Origin: Ascidia mentula
Lineage: Eukaryota; Chordata; Ascidiacea; Phlebobranchia; Ascidiidae
DNA: 64,000 nucleotides
NCBI GenBank assembly: GCA_947561715.1
Contig: OX387197.1
Location: 17,964,266-18,028,265 of the forward strand
Direction: 5' to 3'
The position numbers and the translations under genes are program-made. The notes under the pieces were generated by a model that saw only the letters and a program-made list of their open reading frames with translations, made no database searches and was not told where the DNA came from. Of the stretch, positions 13,401 to 26,210 are shown one piece after another. The number at the start of each line of letters is the position of its first letter. Position 1 is the first letter of the stretch.

Positions 13401-16400
13401 TTTAGAAGCCTTGCTCCAAAAGTCATCTTATAAAAACATGTCCTTATTTGCAGACGAAATGTTCTACAACAGTCATCTGGCCTTTCGGAGATGGGAACAA
13501 TCACCAACTGGCCCCTGGTGGCTTGCTTTGTTGTGTCGTGGATCGTAATCTACCTCTGCATTTTTAAAGGCGCACGCTGGAGCGGAAAAGTAGCAACTAT
13601 CTTTGTGTTACACCCTATCATTACTTAAAATTGCGGTATTCTGACTCAGGTTGTGTATGTCACATCGACTCTGCCTTACATACTCTTGTTCGTGCTTCTA
13701 ATAAGAGGCTTAACACTTGAGGGCGCTTCAACAGGCGTCGAGTATCTCCTGAAGCCCAACTTTACCAAGTTGACGGAAGCACAAGTGAGTCGCCCCGAGA
13801 CCCTTGAATTATTAATTGCGCGCGCGCACGTGCTTGATATCGAACCGTCCGTTTGTTTGTCAGGTCTGGGTCGACGCCGGAGGGCAGATATTCTTTTCAT
13901 ACGGTATCTGCTTCACCGTTTTGATCGCGTTCGGCAGCTTCAACAAATTCAACAACAACTGCTACAAGTAATATACCATCGACATTTCTAGCGCGACGTG
14001 AAAACACTAACGCCCCCTAAACAATTTAGGCTACCCTAGTTACCAGTTTGTGCTATATATCAAATGAAGTAAAATGCTTTCTTGTAGGCAATGCATCGTC
14101 TTATCGACCACCTGTAGCCTGACTTCTCTGTTTTCTTCCTTGGTCATTTTCAGCTTGCTGGGACACATGGCATTCATGCAGTCAAAAGATGTGGCCGAAG
14201 TTGCTACTGCTGGTAATTCTTGTTTTTGTCATATTTTGTTACCAAACTCTTGCTTGACTTTATATATGGCTTTCTTATGATGTGGTACAACAATGCACAT
14301 GTTAAGACCATCGTGAACCCAAATATGTTTTTGGCACTGTACTAGTGTAGCATAATATGATACTTTGTTTGTTTATTAAATTGAGAATGCCGGACATTCT
14401 ACATTATCCGTACTTTTTCTGGAAATTAAAGGGTGTTTGCAAGCCGAGTCGTCACTGTTTCAGTAGTGGAATATTACCAGTTATTTTTTCGTACTGGAGC
14501 CCTGGGAAAGTAGGTTTCCAAAACCCTTCCGAGCGTTTCGCGTTCTCGCACAAAACGTGCGCAGGCGACTCTTAAAGCTCGCCAAAGAACAAAGAACAAT
14601 CGGATATGATGACTCACAAAAACCTCGCGGCGAGTGGTCGACGGGAAACTGCTTCGTATAAAATTCGTTTGTCCATTGAATTACAGGCCCTGGTCTGGTT
14701 TTCCTCGTGTACCCTGTTGGGTTATCTCTCCTTCCATTACCACAGTTGTGGTCAGCTCTTTTCTTCGCCACTCTCTTTTTGGTGGGAGTCGATACACAGG
14801 TACGTGAGCATTAATTAAATTAGGGTGCAGCGTTACGAAACGCCACCACTGTTGTTTGAGCAAATCGAGGAAGTTTATTACATTTACGACATCGGACCTA
14901 ACAATGCAACATACATACACTTTAAGCAAACCGGTTACTTCACAAACACTTTTACCAATGGATAATTTTTAAAATGTCACCAAAAGCTGCAAATAAAGTT
15001 TCTTCCTTTTTGGTCATCAAGAAGTGTTAAATTAATCGCAAAATAGATCTGAAAACAGTTTGCCAATCTGTACATGTAACTGTACAGGACAAAGGCTGTT
15101 TCCTCATCGATTTAAACCGACTGCGCGAGCCTGTGGGCTGAATTTGCTGGCTTTTTTGGTACCCGATCAATTCACCCAAACATGCGGAAAGGTTGTCGGG
15201 TTGTTTTGTGGCGGTAACCATGCCAACTTTATTAAATCACTTTCGATTTTGGTGTTTAATTTGATCTTGTTGTCAAATGTTCGACGCAAGGTTTTATTTT
15301 TTCAACATAGGCATTGGACATTGAATCTCGTATGTAGTAGTTACTTGACCTGGCTCGGTCTTACGTAAGTATTTGTTACGTATTCCAACTCTGCTGTATA
15401 ACACTTTTGAAACCATTACGTACGTTGTGGCAATCCAATTTTATTCAACCACCCTTAAGCAAATATCCGGACTTGGGTATACGCAAATTTTAGTGTGTCG
15501 CATATTCTGCTGTGTGCTGAGCAATTGGGTATTTTTTGCTTGTTTCCGTTGCGGTCATCTAATTTCATTTCAATATACCCGTTTCTGCCTCCTTCGAAAC
15601 CTCAGAGGTTCGTATTTCTATTCAGTTCGCAAGCGTCGAATGCGGAGTCACAACCATCGCCGACATCTTTCCGCGCTGGAAGAGTGGAAAACACGGCCAA
15701 GAGAAATTGACGGCCGCCGTTTCGGGAACTTTGCTGTTGCTGGGACTTCCACTTCTTACCAATGTACGTACGGTGTTGATTTATTGAAGAAAATCCCGTG
15801 AGAGAAATCACTTCCACTTTGTCGTTTGTTTTGTGGCCCTGAACCTTTTGTGTCGGGACAAACAAGCAACATGTGGTTTATTAACGTTTTTAACCTTGCT
15901 TGTCCCTTCACTAACCATCAACGACTACGTCAATTATATAAGGTAAACAGTTTAGCTTAACTTACTGACTTGGGTATCAGTAGTATGCAGCAGTCAAAGC
16001 TGTACCGTATAGTCATCGATCACAATAAGAATATTTCTTGCACAGCAAAACTGCTGATCTAGCAAAGCTGTTAGACAATAATTGTTGTCAAGTTGTAATG
16101 GGATCAATGTGTACAGTAATGGGGAAAATTAGTTCATTGTTCATTTGAGCAAGAAATATCCTCATCATGACTCACAATCTGTAAGTAATGATCACGCCAT
16201 CGCTTTGGCTGCTGTACACTGCGGAAAATTCATGCACCGAACAACCGACGTTTATTGATTATTCCTATCTGTTATCTAGGGAGGTATTTACCTCTTCGAG
16301 CTGTTAAACATGTACGCTGCCAGCGGGATATCTTTGTTATGGCTCGTTTTCTTCGAATCCATCGCCATAGGATGGATTTACGGCGCCGAACGTTTCTATG

Positions 16401-18485
16401 ACAACGTGAAGGAGATGATCGGATATTTACCAGCGCCGTATTTCAAGCTGTGCTACAAATTCTTGACCCCTAGTGTAGCAGTGGTATGTTGGCTTATATT
16501 TTGTCCTGTAATGTAAACTTCCCTCGCCAATGCGCCAAATGTTTTAGTTATACAACGTTGCGTGGTGCTTGCTTATTCATCATTTACAGCACCAACGTAC
16601 GTTGATAAACCGCCTCTGTGATAAACTAATCGCCGAACATAACTACACACGCTTCGTGCCTGTTGAATAACGCAATGTATATTTGGAGTTCATGACACGC
16701 CCATGTCAAGCAAGAGTATTGATTGGGCGGGTCGTGGCTCCTGGTAATTCATTTTGGAGGTCATTAACCAGGTTGCCCATTGACACAATGTTGTTCACTC
16801 CAGTGTATTGTTTTCAACTGACGCTATCTTGGAGATATTGACGCGCTTGCGTCTCTCTTGGGAGATATCGAATGATAGCAGGCACTAATGGTGTTGTGGT
16901 AACCAGATGCCAAACCTTTTAACCGCACTATTATCTTGAAAGGCTAAACGTTCTCTGATTTCTTGAGGGTTTGGTAACTAAGTTGAAACAAAGGGATTAG
17001 CCCATGTTGCGCGCTTTCATGGTTCTTCCATTAAAAGTGCGTTTGTCTTTGAAAAACATCAATAAAAATGACACAAAAGTGTTCTTTGTACCGAAATGGT
17101 AAATATCACGCAATGGACAAATACCGTTTACCGTAGGACAAATACAGTGTTTACTTCTGTAACATCCACACCTCTGTGTTATTCAAAGTATTTTTCGCCA
17201 GTTTATTGAACGTCCCAAGTCCGTTTGCCGCACATGGTAAGCAACTTGCCTTTTGTTTCAGTTTGTTTTTCTCTTCTACTGCATCAACTTCAAGCCACTG
17301 GTGCAGGACGATTACGTGTATCCTGTATGGGCAAATGTGATCGGCTGGTTTCTCTCTCTCACGTCCATTATGTGCGTACCGCTGTGGTTTGCCATCGCTG
17401 TATGGAGAAACGAAGGAAGTCTGCTTGAGGTGGGCGGTTATGGCTTTTTTCGGTCCTTTTGCTTGACTGCACATATCGCATTGATGTAACTATATCTATT
17501 TCTTAACATTATTAAGTGTGCAATTGGCTATGTGGACTATAAAAAGTTTTTTTACGGCGAGGACTTTTTACTGCGAAAAAAATAATTAAATTACTTTGGA
17601 GTAGCAACAACGTCACAAGCAAAGAGTCACATGACTCTGGAGTCACATGTGACTCTTTTACTCTCCGTAATGGTTCCATATAGACGGCAAGCTCATTTCA
17701 TCAAAAGCTTTTATGTACATGAAGAGAAACAGTTAAAATTTATTGGGCACTTGGCTGTTTCTGTACTTTGAAAACGTCAAAATAAATCCCTCTAAATTTG
17801 GTTTTATGACACCGAGTGTGTTTGAAGATTGGAGTAAAGCCAATGGTTGTCGGCTTCAGACACACGTAATTCGGACAAATGAGGACCTTATGTCAGCCCA
17901 ATTGTATTCAATATCAGATGTGGTGCCAACAAATTTGTGTTCACCCCCTTTATACTTGCCAATTTCATTCGGCCCTACGAAAATTGTTTTGCCACCAAGG
18001 CGACCATTCACTCGACAGAACCTGTTTTAGGCCACGAGGCGCTTTGTTTTAATGTTTTTTCGGTTTTGGTCTTGGCGCATTTTCCTAAATGAATACCCGG
18101 TCATTATCGCCAATTTTATTTTTGGCAAGTTTAACATCCTGTTTATTCAATAGCTCACGCCGACAAAGCCATTAAACAGTCAACATCCTCCTTGCTACTA
18201 ATTTGTTTTTTTTCTTGGTAATTTGGGAAAATATCAATAATTAAACGAATTAAAGCCAGAAAGCTGGATACTCGGACAACACGTTGTATTCTACGTGCTT
18301 TAGATCTTTCTTTTCCGTGGCACTTAATGGATGAACCCCAGTAGCCAAAATCCTAACCCTATATTTCAAAACTTTGTTTTCAGAGAGTAAAGGAAGCGTT
18401 AAAGCCCAAGGAATCTCTTAACCCAAAAGAAAACGAAAAGGGAGAAGTTGTGGAAGTTATCAGCTTAATAGAAACCAAAGCATAA
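10496..18485 (+). CDS. SLC6 family Na+/Cl- coupled neurotransmitter or amino-acid transporter
   Basis: Complete gene of 14 coding exons: 10496-10575, 10992-11098, 11504-11634, 12432-12558, 12945-13080, 13454-13589, 13650-13784, 13864-13967, 14088-14212, 14687-14799, 15626-15763, 16280-16483, 17262-17429, 18384-18485, encoding 601 aa, the usual SLC6 length. TM1 carries [18 protein letters not shown], with Gly where monoamine carriers have Asp, so it is not a monoamine transporter. Further hallmarks are [11 protein letters not shown] (TM2), a Cys pair and N-glycosylation sites (NATNIT) in loop 2, [16 protein letters not shown] (TM6), [10 protein letters not shown] and [16 protein letters not shown] (TM10). 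The C-terminal half resembles GABA/taurine/betaine/creatine carriers, while TM1-TM2 also resembles glycine transporters, so the substrate is open. The ATG at 10496 opens an acidic cytosolic tail joined in phase to the [10 protein letters not shown] exon. Confidence 0.95.
17640..17655. repeat. Perfect 16-bp palindrome in a transporter intron
   Basis: The sequence gagtcacatgtgactc equals its own reverse complement. The preceding 24 bases repeat most of it (agagtcacatgactc), so the locus can fold into a larger imperfect hairpin. It contains TGACTC half-sites like those bound by bZIP factors. Whether it is bound is unknown. Confidence 0.5.
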
Positions 18486-19347
18486 ATCGCATGACAACAT
18501 TTTAACTGGCACTGTGTGTTGTATGGATGTATTGATTTGACTAAATAAGTTTTTCCGTTTGCTTTTTCTATCAATATCAATGCTATTTATTTTAAGATTT
18601 ACACGAAAAACCGCATGTCGTGCAAGTTATTGCTATGCCTACGGTACGTGCTGATTGGGTTGATTTTTAAACCCGTAATGAGAAGCTGGCTGCCAAGTTT
18701 AACTGATAGTGTGTTGTAAAAATCGCAATTACCTTTTTAGCAACTGTCAAAATTGAAAAGCTGACTATCCAGGAAAAGACAAAATAACACGAGCAATGTC
18801 CAGAGTTTCTGACCTCTTTTGGTTTTGCTAATCCCCAAAAAATGTATATCAAAATAACCTATGTTTGGGTCAAAATAACCTATGTTTGGGTACTGCCAAT
18901 TTCACAGTTATAATTTCTGTCTTACCAGTAAAAACATGGCAATTTTTTCAGTCTTAATCTGTTGCAAATTATCGTGTAATTTCACATAGGAATGACATAA
19001 TCTTCATATAAGTACCACTGTTTTCACATTTTTGCGTTAGTCGTGCTGGCCGTTGAGCAAAATTGCTTTCCCGCAAAAAACGTAGAATGGTGGCAAAGTA
19101 TATTCCAACTTCACCATGCCACGTACAAACGTTTTCATTGTGCCCTTGAGATATTCTGTGTCATTTTTTGTATCGGTTATCCTAGTGTGGTCCAAAGGGA
19201 ATATTTCCTGATTTTAAAAAACCTGCTTGTGCTTTGCATTATGTTTCACAATGAAATAAAGCATCGAAGCCACAAAGTTTGTGAGTTTTGGCGGTAATTG
19301 TTTCGTCAACAACAGAAAAATGTTAATAAGCCCGATAATTTAGCGCT
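18486..19347. other. 3' flank of the transporter gene, AT-rich, no gene
   Basis: This AT-rich stretch runs from the transporter stop to the tandem duplication. I see no canonical AATAAA in the first 200 bases, only variants such as AATAAG. It holds one short direct repeat, listed separately. The open frame at 19043-19297 has no recognisable motif. Confidence 0.5.
18850..18891. repeat. Two tandem copies of a 21-bp unit
   Basis: A unit reading caaaataacc then tatgtttgggt occurs twice in direct succession, 18850-18870 and 18871-18891, without a mismatch. Exact identity suggests a very recent slippage duplication. Confidence 0.85.
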
Positions 19348-20912
19348 AGCTTGACTTTCAGTTTTCCAGCAGAATTTGTGAAATTTTAATTCACAGATTG
19401 CAAATGGCTTTCTTATGAATGACTGGACCAACACAGTAAAGATTCGAAATCGGCGGAGTATGAATACCTGCAGCCTGTATTTGGTCGAAAAATGACTCGT
19501 GACATTTTTCATTTGAGCTTGTTTCTGTCCTGTTGTTTTTGCCATGTTGCTACGTCGCAGTACGTCCTCTCGCAAACCGTATTGCCGGAAACCCGTTACT
19601 TACATTTGTCATCACGAAAAAACCGTGAACATAGTTGTCACTTTAGCGTAAACAACTGTCGCATTAACGTGTAACAATCGGTATATTAACGTGTGAGTCG
19701 TTTTCTGTATCAAAACGTTTTCATCGAGGTAGCCTGTGTGAACCCGTATCCGGTCCCAAATGTTATTAAGTCACTCACACATTTACTAAAAAGGAGTACT
19801 ATTTTAACAATTGGCAGACACGAAACTTAAGACCACATATCAGTACTTCAGTTAAAAAAAGTTTTGCTCGCGGGGAACGCTCGTCTTGTAATCCTTTGTC
19901 ATTAAATGACCTATATGGCCAAAGAAATCCTGCTTTCAAGGCCCTCTGCATTAGTGCACCTGCAGACTGTTACTCTTGTGTTCCAATAACCTTTGCTGGG
20001 TCTTTTGACCTATTTAGGGACCTAATATTCTTCAATTTAAAAAAAAAATGGGGGTGGCTAATCCACTTATCTAGAGACTAATTTTGATCAAAATGTGTTG
20101 ATCTGGGATGGATCTTTCATAAAATCACGAATGATTGGCCACTTGAACTATTCATTTTTACACAAATACAGCATGAATTTTGTGCTCTATTTTCACCATA
20201 ATTCTCAGCAGCACCCAGCAAGTAGAGGAGAGATGGGCCTTGCATAAAACTACAATAGATAAAATACTTAAACGATCCATTTTCTGCAAAATCTAATTGC
20301 ATTTCAAAAATCCACCTGTTCGGCAACCAATTTTGAAGAGAATCTGTAGATGAGGAATGGATCTTTCAAAAAACGATAAATGACTTGGCCCTTAAACAAT
20401 TCAGGTTGGAATTAGGGCATGTGCTGTTGCCAGAGCGATTTTCAGTGTGTCAGTTTTAGTGCATTTTTGACCTTTTTAGTAGGCTAGTCATTTGGTGCTG
20501 GGTGTTGTCAAAAGTATACTTTCATTTTTCTCGGAAGTATACTTTTATTTGTAATATTATGTTGGGCCCGCCCCATCTCTATGCATTCGGGTCAAAATTA
20601 GTTGCAGGATAGTGATCAAAAGCGCTACCCAGGTGTCAACCTTTTTTCTTGTAATTACTAAACCTGGTACATTCAGAGGCTGCGTAATTTTACCGTGTCG
20701 GTGACTTTTTTTGGTTGCACTTTAACATAAAATTTAGTGTCATGAAACAATTTGTTCGAGTGAAAAAGTCAACTGTGTTAGCAATAATTTCAATACACAT
20801 ATTTTTTAAACTTTTAAGTTGATGCTTTTGTAGTACATATATTCTTAAACCAAAGTAAACAAACATAAATTTACTTTCGAAAATCAAAGGGACATGTGGT
20901 TTCACGTAAAAA
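19348..20912. repeat. Tandem segmental duplication, copy 1
   Basis: Copy 1 begins agcttgactttcag and ends gtttcacgtaaa, and copy 2 follows directly with the same start. Long runs agree almost base for base, for example 20100-20640 against 22021-22560. Short open frames in it, such as 20117-20326 on -, recur in copy 2 but match no family I know. Copy 1 contains segments of two dispersed repeats also found near 26.4 kb and 29.9 kb. Confidence 0.85.
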
Positions 20913-22834
20913 AGCTTGACTTTCAGTTTTCCAGCAGAATTTGCAAAATTTAAATTCACAGATTGCACATGGCTTTCTTATAAATGGAAAAAGGCCACTC
21001 ATTAATATTAGGCGACATCACTCTATTCTCGATGTATATAGTTCTGTCCATAAAATCGAATCATTTCCCAACAATAATAAAAGGTCGGTCTATTTCGACT
21101 TGAATAAATAATAGGGATGGACCAACACAGTAAAGATTCGAAATCGGCGGAGGATGAATACCTGCAGCCTGTATTTTGGTCGAAAAATGACTCGTGACAT
21201 TTTTCATTTGTAATAGCTTGTTTCTGTCCTGTTGTTTTTGCCATGTTGCTACGTCGCAGTATGTCCTCTCGCAAACCGCATTACCGGAAATCCGTTACTT
21301 GCATTTGTCATCACGAAAAAACCGTAAACATCGTTGTCACTTTAGCGTAAACAACTGTCGCATTAACGTGTAACAATCGGCATATTAACGTGTGAGTCGT
21401 TTTCTGTATCAAAACGTTTTCATCGAGGTAGCCTGTGTGAACCCGTATGCCCCGGTCCCAAATGTTATTAAGTCACCCACACATTTACTAAAAAGGAGTA
21501 CTAATTTAACAATTGGCAGACACGAGACTTAAGACCGCATATCAGTGCTTTAATCAAAAAAAGTTTTGCTCGCGGGGAACGCTCGTCTTGTACTCCTTGT
21601 CATTCAAGGACCTATATGGCCAAAGAAATCCTGCTTTCAAGGCCCTTCTCTGCATTACTGCACCTGCCGACTGTTACGCTTGTGTCCCAATAACCTCTGC
21701 TGGGTCTTTTGACTTATTTAGGGACCTAATATTCTTCAAAGCTAAAAAATATTGCACCTGGATGGAACAGGACTCAGCAAAGATTTGTAGGTCCTCCTGG
21801 AGGTTCTTGTGACCTACAGGGCCTATATTGGTATTAAGTTGGAGAAATCTTGTTTTTAAGGCCCTCTGCTGTAATGCATCTAGCGACTGTTATTCTTGTT
21901 TCCCTACGACCGTTGATGGGTCTTCTGACTTAAAAAGGGACCTAATATTTTTCAATTTAAAAAAAAATTGAGGGGTGAATAATCCACTTATCTAGAGACT
22001 GATTTTGATCAAAATTTGTTGATCTGGGATGGATCTTTCATAAAATCACGAATGATTGGCCACTTGAACTATTCATTTTTACACAAATACAGCATGAATT
22101 TTGTGCTCTATTTTCACCATAATTTTCAGCAGCACCCAGCAAGTAGAGGAGAGATGGGCCTTGCATAAAACTACAATAGATAAAATACTTAAACGATCCA
22201 TTTTCTGCAAAATCCAATTGGATTTCAAAAATCCACCTGTTCGGCAACCAATTTTGAAGAGAATCTGTAGATGAGGAATGGATCTTTCAAAAAACGATAA
22301 ATGACTTGGCCCTTAAACAATTCAGGTTGGAATTGGGGCATGTGCTGTTGCCAGAGCGATTTTCAGTGTGTCAGTTTTAGTGCATTTTTGACCTTTTTAG
22401 TAGGCTAGTCATTTGGTGCTGGGTGTTGTCAAAAGTGTACTTTCATTTTTCTCGGAAGTATACTTTTATTTGTAATATTATGTTGGGCCCGCCCCATCTC
22501 TATGCATTCGGGTCAAAATTAGTTGCAGGATAGTGATCAAAAGCGCTACCCAGGTGTCAACCTTTTTTCTTGTATTTACTAAACCTGGTACATTCAGAGG
22601 CTGCGTAATTTTACCGTGTCGATGACTTTTTTTGGCTGCACTTTTACATAAAATTTAGTGTCATGAAACAATTTGTTCGAGTGAAAAAGCCAACTGTGTT
22701 AGCAATAATTGCAATACACATACATTTTAAACTTTTAAGTTGATGCTTTTGTAGTACATATATTCTTAAACCAAAGTAAACAAACATAAATTTACTTTCG
22801 AAAATCAAAGGGACATGTGGTTTCACGTAAAAAA
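20913..22834. repeat. Tandem segmental duplication, copy 2 with internal expansions
   Basis: This copy matches copy 1 from agcttgactttcag to the final gtttcacgtaaa. It is about 350 bp longer. One extra block of about 125 bp follows the first 75 bases (20989-21114). A second, around 21741-21945, is a diverged repeat of the adjoining module that carries aaggccctctg and tttagggacctaatatt. The copy ends 177 bp before the MAK16 start codon. Confidence 0.85.
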
Positions 22835-23011
22835 TACACTAGGTGGCACTGGCACAACTACATACATGCATATGTATTTAACTTTCACATCGCTCACATG
22901 TTCTAACGTTACTGCTCAATTCTGGTTTAGATAGGCAGGTTGTTTACCGTTCCGGGCCAATATTTATATTTCAAATTTTGAATACTTCCGAATGATTTAA
23001 AAAAAGTTACA

Positions 23012-23545
23012 ATGCAACACGACGACGTAAGTAAAGCAACACTTTATTTAATGTTTTAGCTGGCAGTTGTTAATATAACCTTAACCTATAGTCGTTAACA
23101 TAATTATTCGAGTTTAACAGGCTTATTTTACATTATATACTGGTAAAGTGCACCTAGTATGTATTTGTTTATTTCTCGGATATTGAACTAGGTGTAGAAT
23201 GGACATCAAACAAGTTTTATATGTATTCATTTAAGTTTTCCTCCGCAAATCAGTCTGCAGAGTATGTTAGCTGCCTGTGCGAGTTGTTCTTTAAATTTTT
23301 TTTTGACGGTTTGAGGAATTTTCGGGGCAAAACAATCAACAGATGACATCTGTAGTGACTTGACACATGCATCAATTACAAAACAGTTTACACAAGGAAA
23401 GATATGTTCCTACATGTCCGTGATCTTGTCAGGAACTGCCATATTCTGCACAATGTGTAGCAAATGATGGCATAACAAACACACTAAAATAGACAAAAGG
23501 TCATGCAATGTGTTAAAAATACGATAATTAAATTCTAAGCTTCAA

Positions 23546-23576
<31 letters not shown>

Positions 23577-25796
23577 GTGGTAAATGGGAGGAAAAGTGTT
23601 GTCAAACCATGATAACTATTTTTGTGTATATTAGGTTTTGTGGGATGTCATTGGTAACACCCAGTATTGTTCCTACAAAGTCAAGTAAGTTTTTAGTTAT
23701 TAATGTTGATTAGGCATAATTACTACTCTTATATTGTATTTTTAGAGCAAGAACTTCAAAAACACAGCGCTTTTGCAAAAATGAGAACAATGTAACTGGT
23801 TTGTGCAACAAAAATTCTTGTCCGTTATCTAACAGTCAGTATGCCACCATTCGTGAAGAAAAAGGCAAGTGTTTTTATCATTTTTTGTGAGGTGAACATA
23901 AATTTTCAAATAAAATGTTTTTTTGTGTTTGATGAAAATTTTTGTTTTATGCCAGTTGTGGTCAAGTCTGATTTTATTGTTAAGGCCTAACTGTTTAACA
24001 AAACATTTTTAATGCTGTATACAGGGGACGGTGGCTTTCTGGCCTGGCTTGCGCAATTGTGTAACGCTATGGAAAGTTTAACAACTAAACTAATTGACTA
24101 TCACGCAAATAAACCGCTTGTCATTACAACGTGGCCACTGAAAAACGACGTTTCGTCCATGAACTGACGAAAAATGACACTTGTTTCGTAACAATGCAAC
24201 ATGTTTGGTAACAATGCCAAGTGTTCGGTAACAATGCTCCCTGTTTGGAAACAATGGCGAATGCAACACGATGCGGTTTTTAGGTCAACGTCAAAGAAAA
24301 TTTCTGGTTTTCACGCGGATTTTGACAAAAAATACAGTGGCATTTGTTTAGTTATCAAAAAAGACCAAAATATTTCACAAAAGGGGGGGGTCCGGACCCC
24401 TCGGACCTCCCCCCTGGATACGCCCATGGCTGTATATAGTTGAATTGGTTTTCAAAAAGGACATGTTTTGTTACAGGTATTTGTTATCTGTACATGAAAA
24501 CCATAGAACGAGCAGCCTTTCCATCCAGAATGTGGGAAAAGGTCAAGTTATCAAGAAACTATGAAAAGGCGCTGGAACAGATAGATGAAAATCTTGTTTA
24601 CTGGCCATACTTTTTAAGACACAAATGTAAACAACGCTACACGAAGATCTACCAGTATCTCATTCGAATAAGAAAGCTCACATTAAAACGACAGTAAGTC
24701 ATTGCTCTGTTTTTGTTTTTGTGACAGCGAGAACACGCTGATTTAACATCAATGCCAAGTAATCTTTTACTATTTTATGTTGAAAATCTTCCTGATATCA
24801 CATTATATTAATGTGTTTTGTTCAGTGGAAACTATTGTTTTGTGTTGCAAAGCAGTGTTTTAATTAAATAATTAGACTTTATTGTGGGGGTGTCACGAAT
24901 GTACAATTGTTTCAGAAAAAAGCTTGTTCCCATAAATCGAAAGGTTGAACGGAGAGAAGCAAAGAGAGAGGTTTGAAAAAAAATTATTTTATTAATACTG
25001 TAGTGGTTTTTAAACTGTGGGTTGCTGGTTATTTTTCCAGGGATCACAAGTTGTGGATGTATTTTTGCTTTACAATTATTTCAAAAACTAACAAAAAAAA
25101 ATGATTGTTGTTTTAGCAAAAGGCACTAGTTGCAGCCCAACTTGATACAGCAATTGAAAAAGAATTGCTGGAAAGGTTAAAACAGGGGACTTATGGAGAC
25201 ATCTACAATTTTCCTGCTACTGCTTTTGACCGTGCCCTTGAAAAAGAAGAAGTTGAATCTGACAGTGATGTTGAATCAGAAAAAGAAGATGAAGCAGATT
25301 CAGAAGTATGAACAGTTCTCAAAATTGCTCTCAAAACATAGTGTGAACAAATGATCTTGAAACCAAAAAATCAAAGAACTATTTTATTTATACAGTGAAA
25401 TATGTACGTTACTTACATTTGTTTGTTTGATGTAAGGCATATTCTCTATTGTATGTTAATTATTAAAACATTTACCTTTGCTATGATTTGTCAGCCCGAA
25501 GTCCAGTACGTTGATGCAGAGGATTTTGAGGATTCTGACATCAGTGATGTGGAGGTATGTCATAAGTCATGCCCACTTGTATTTTAATAACAAAATTTTG
25601 TGTTAAAATTGAAGCTTGTGAATGGTTGTATATATAACGACCTGACTTTGTGTTGTAGGATATTGGAAATGATGCATCCGAGGCCGAATCATCTGAAGAA
25701 GAGCCGGAAATCTCAACAGTCAAGAGAAAACGTCCTACGGTGGAAATTGAATATGAAATGGAAAATACCAACCAAAGGACTAAGCTGAAACATTAA
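23012..25796 (+). CDS. MAK16: MAK16, 60S ribosomal subunit assembly factor
   Basis: Complete gene: exons 23012-23026, 23635-23684, 23746-23864, 24477-24693, 24916-24970, 25117-25305, 25495-25554, 25659-25796 (TAA), 280 aa against about 300 in human. MAK16 is a nucleolar protein of pre-60S particles needed for 25S/28S and 5.8S rRNA maturation. The start [20 protein letters not shown], the Cys-containing segment [20 protein letters not shown], the signature [28 protein letters not shown] and [15 protein letters not shown] are diagnostic. An acidic tail and a final [12 protein letters not shown] follow. Exon 3 ends with a GC rather than GT donor; reading phase (GGT across the junction) supports it. 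The second exon is only 50 bp. Confidence 0.97.
23545..23577. repeat. AT dinucleotide microsatellite
   Basis: This is an (AT)n run with one interrupting C, in the first intron of MAK16. It is likely polymorphic. No function is implied. Confidence 0.9.
24181..24260. repeat. Minisatellite of four 20-bp units
   Basis: Four successive 20-bp units in a MAK16 intron share the core tgttt-ggtaacaatg with a few changes each. Unit starts are 24181, 24201, 24221 and 24241. Confidence 0.75.
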
Positions 25797-26210
25797 CTTA
25801 CTCTGGGGATTTTCAATCACTGTCTGAATTTACAGCTTATTAAATAAACAAGGGTAATCTGTGCCAAGACTGATCAAGTCAGAAGAGATGGGCTATTTGT
25901 TGGTGATGTGTTCTGTTTGTGGAACGTTGGTTGCGCAGCATTGAATACACTTATATTAGCATGGTATCTTGTGTAAGAAAGTTTTTCTATTAGAGAATAG
26001 GCGTTGTCATTTTATTACCAGATACAACGCTAAAAATGTGGAGTACAGGGAAAGCAGTTATCAACACGAAAAATTCTTAATTTAGCGTGCGTGGCGGGGG
26101 GCTAATTATTTTGAGGCTTTTTTTGTTAAAAATATTTTCGGAAACACTGGTGTTGTGCTACTACGTCCCACATTTTTGTTTTTGCAAGAATTTTGCTTGC
26201 ATAAAACAAA
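25797..26210. other. MAK16 3' UTR and CACUL1-like promoter region
   Basis: This 414-bp spacer holds an AATAAA hexamer at 25843-25848, about 47 nt after the MAK16 stop, which is a convincing poly(A) signal. The remainder must carry the start site of the next gene. The distance is too long to suggest a tight operon, although both genes run the same way. Confidence 0.6.

Noticed and set aside
10992-14799. Monoamine (serotonin/dopamine) transporter identity
   Set aside because: The TM1 Asp that binds the amine is replaced ([14 protein letters not shown]), so an amino-acid or GABA/taurine-type substrate is more likely.
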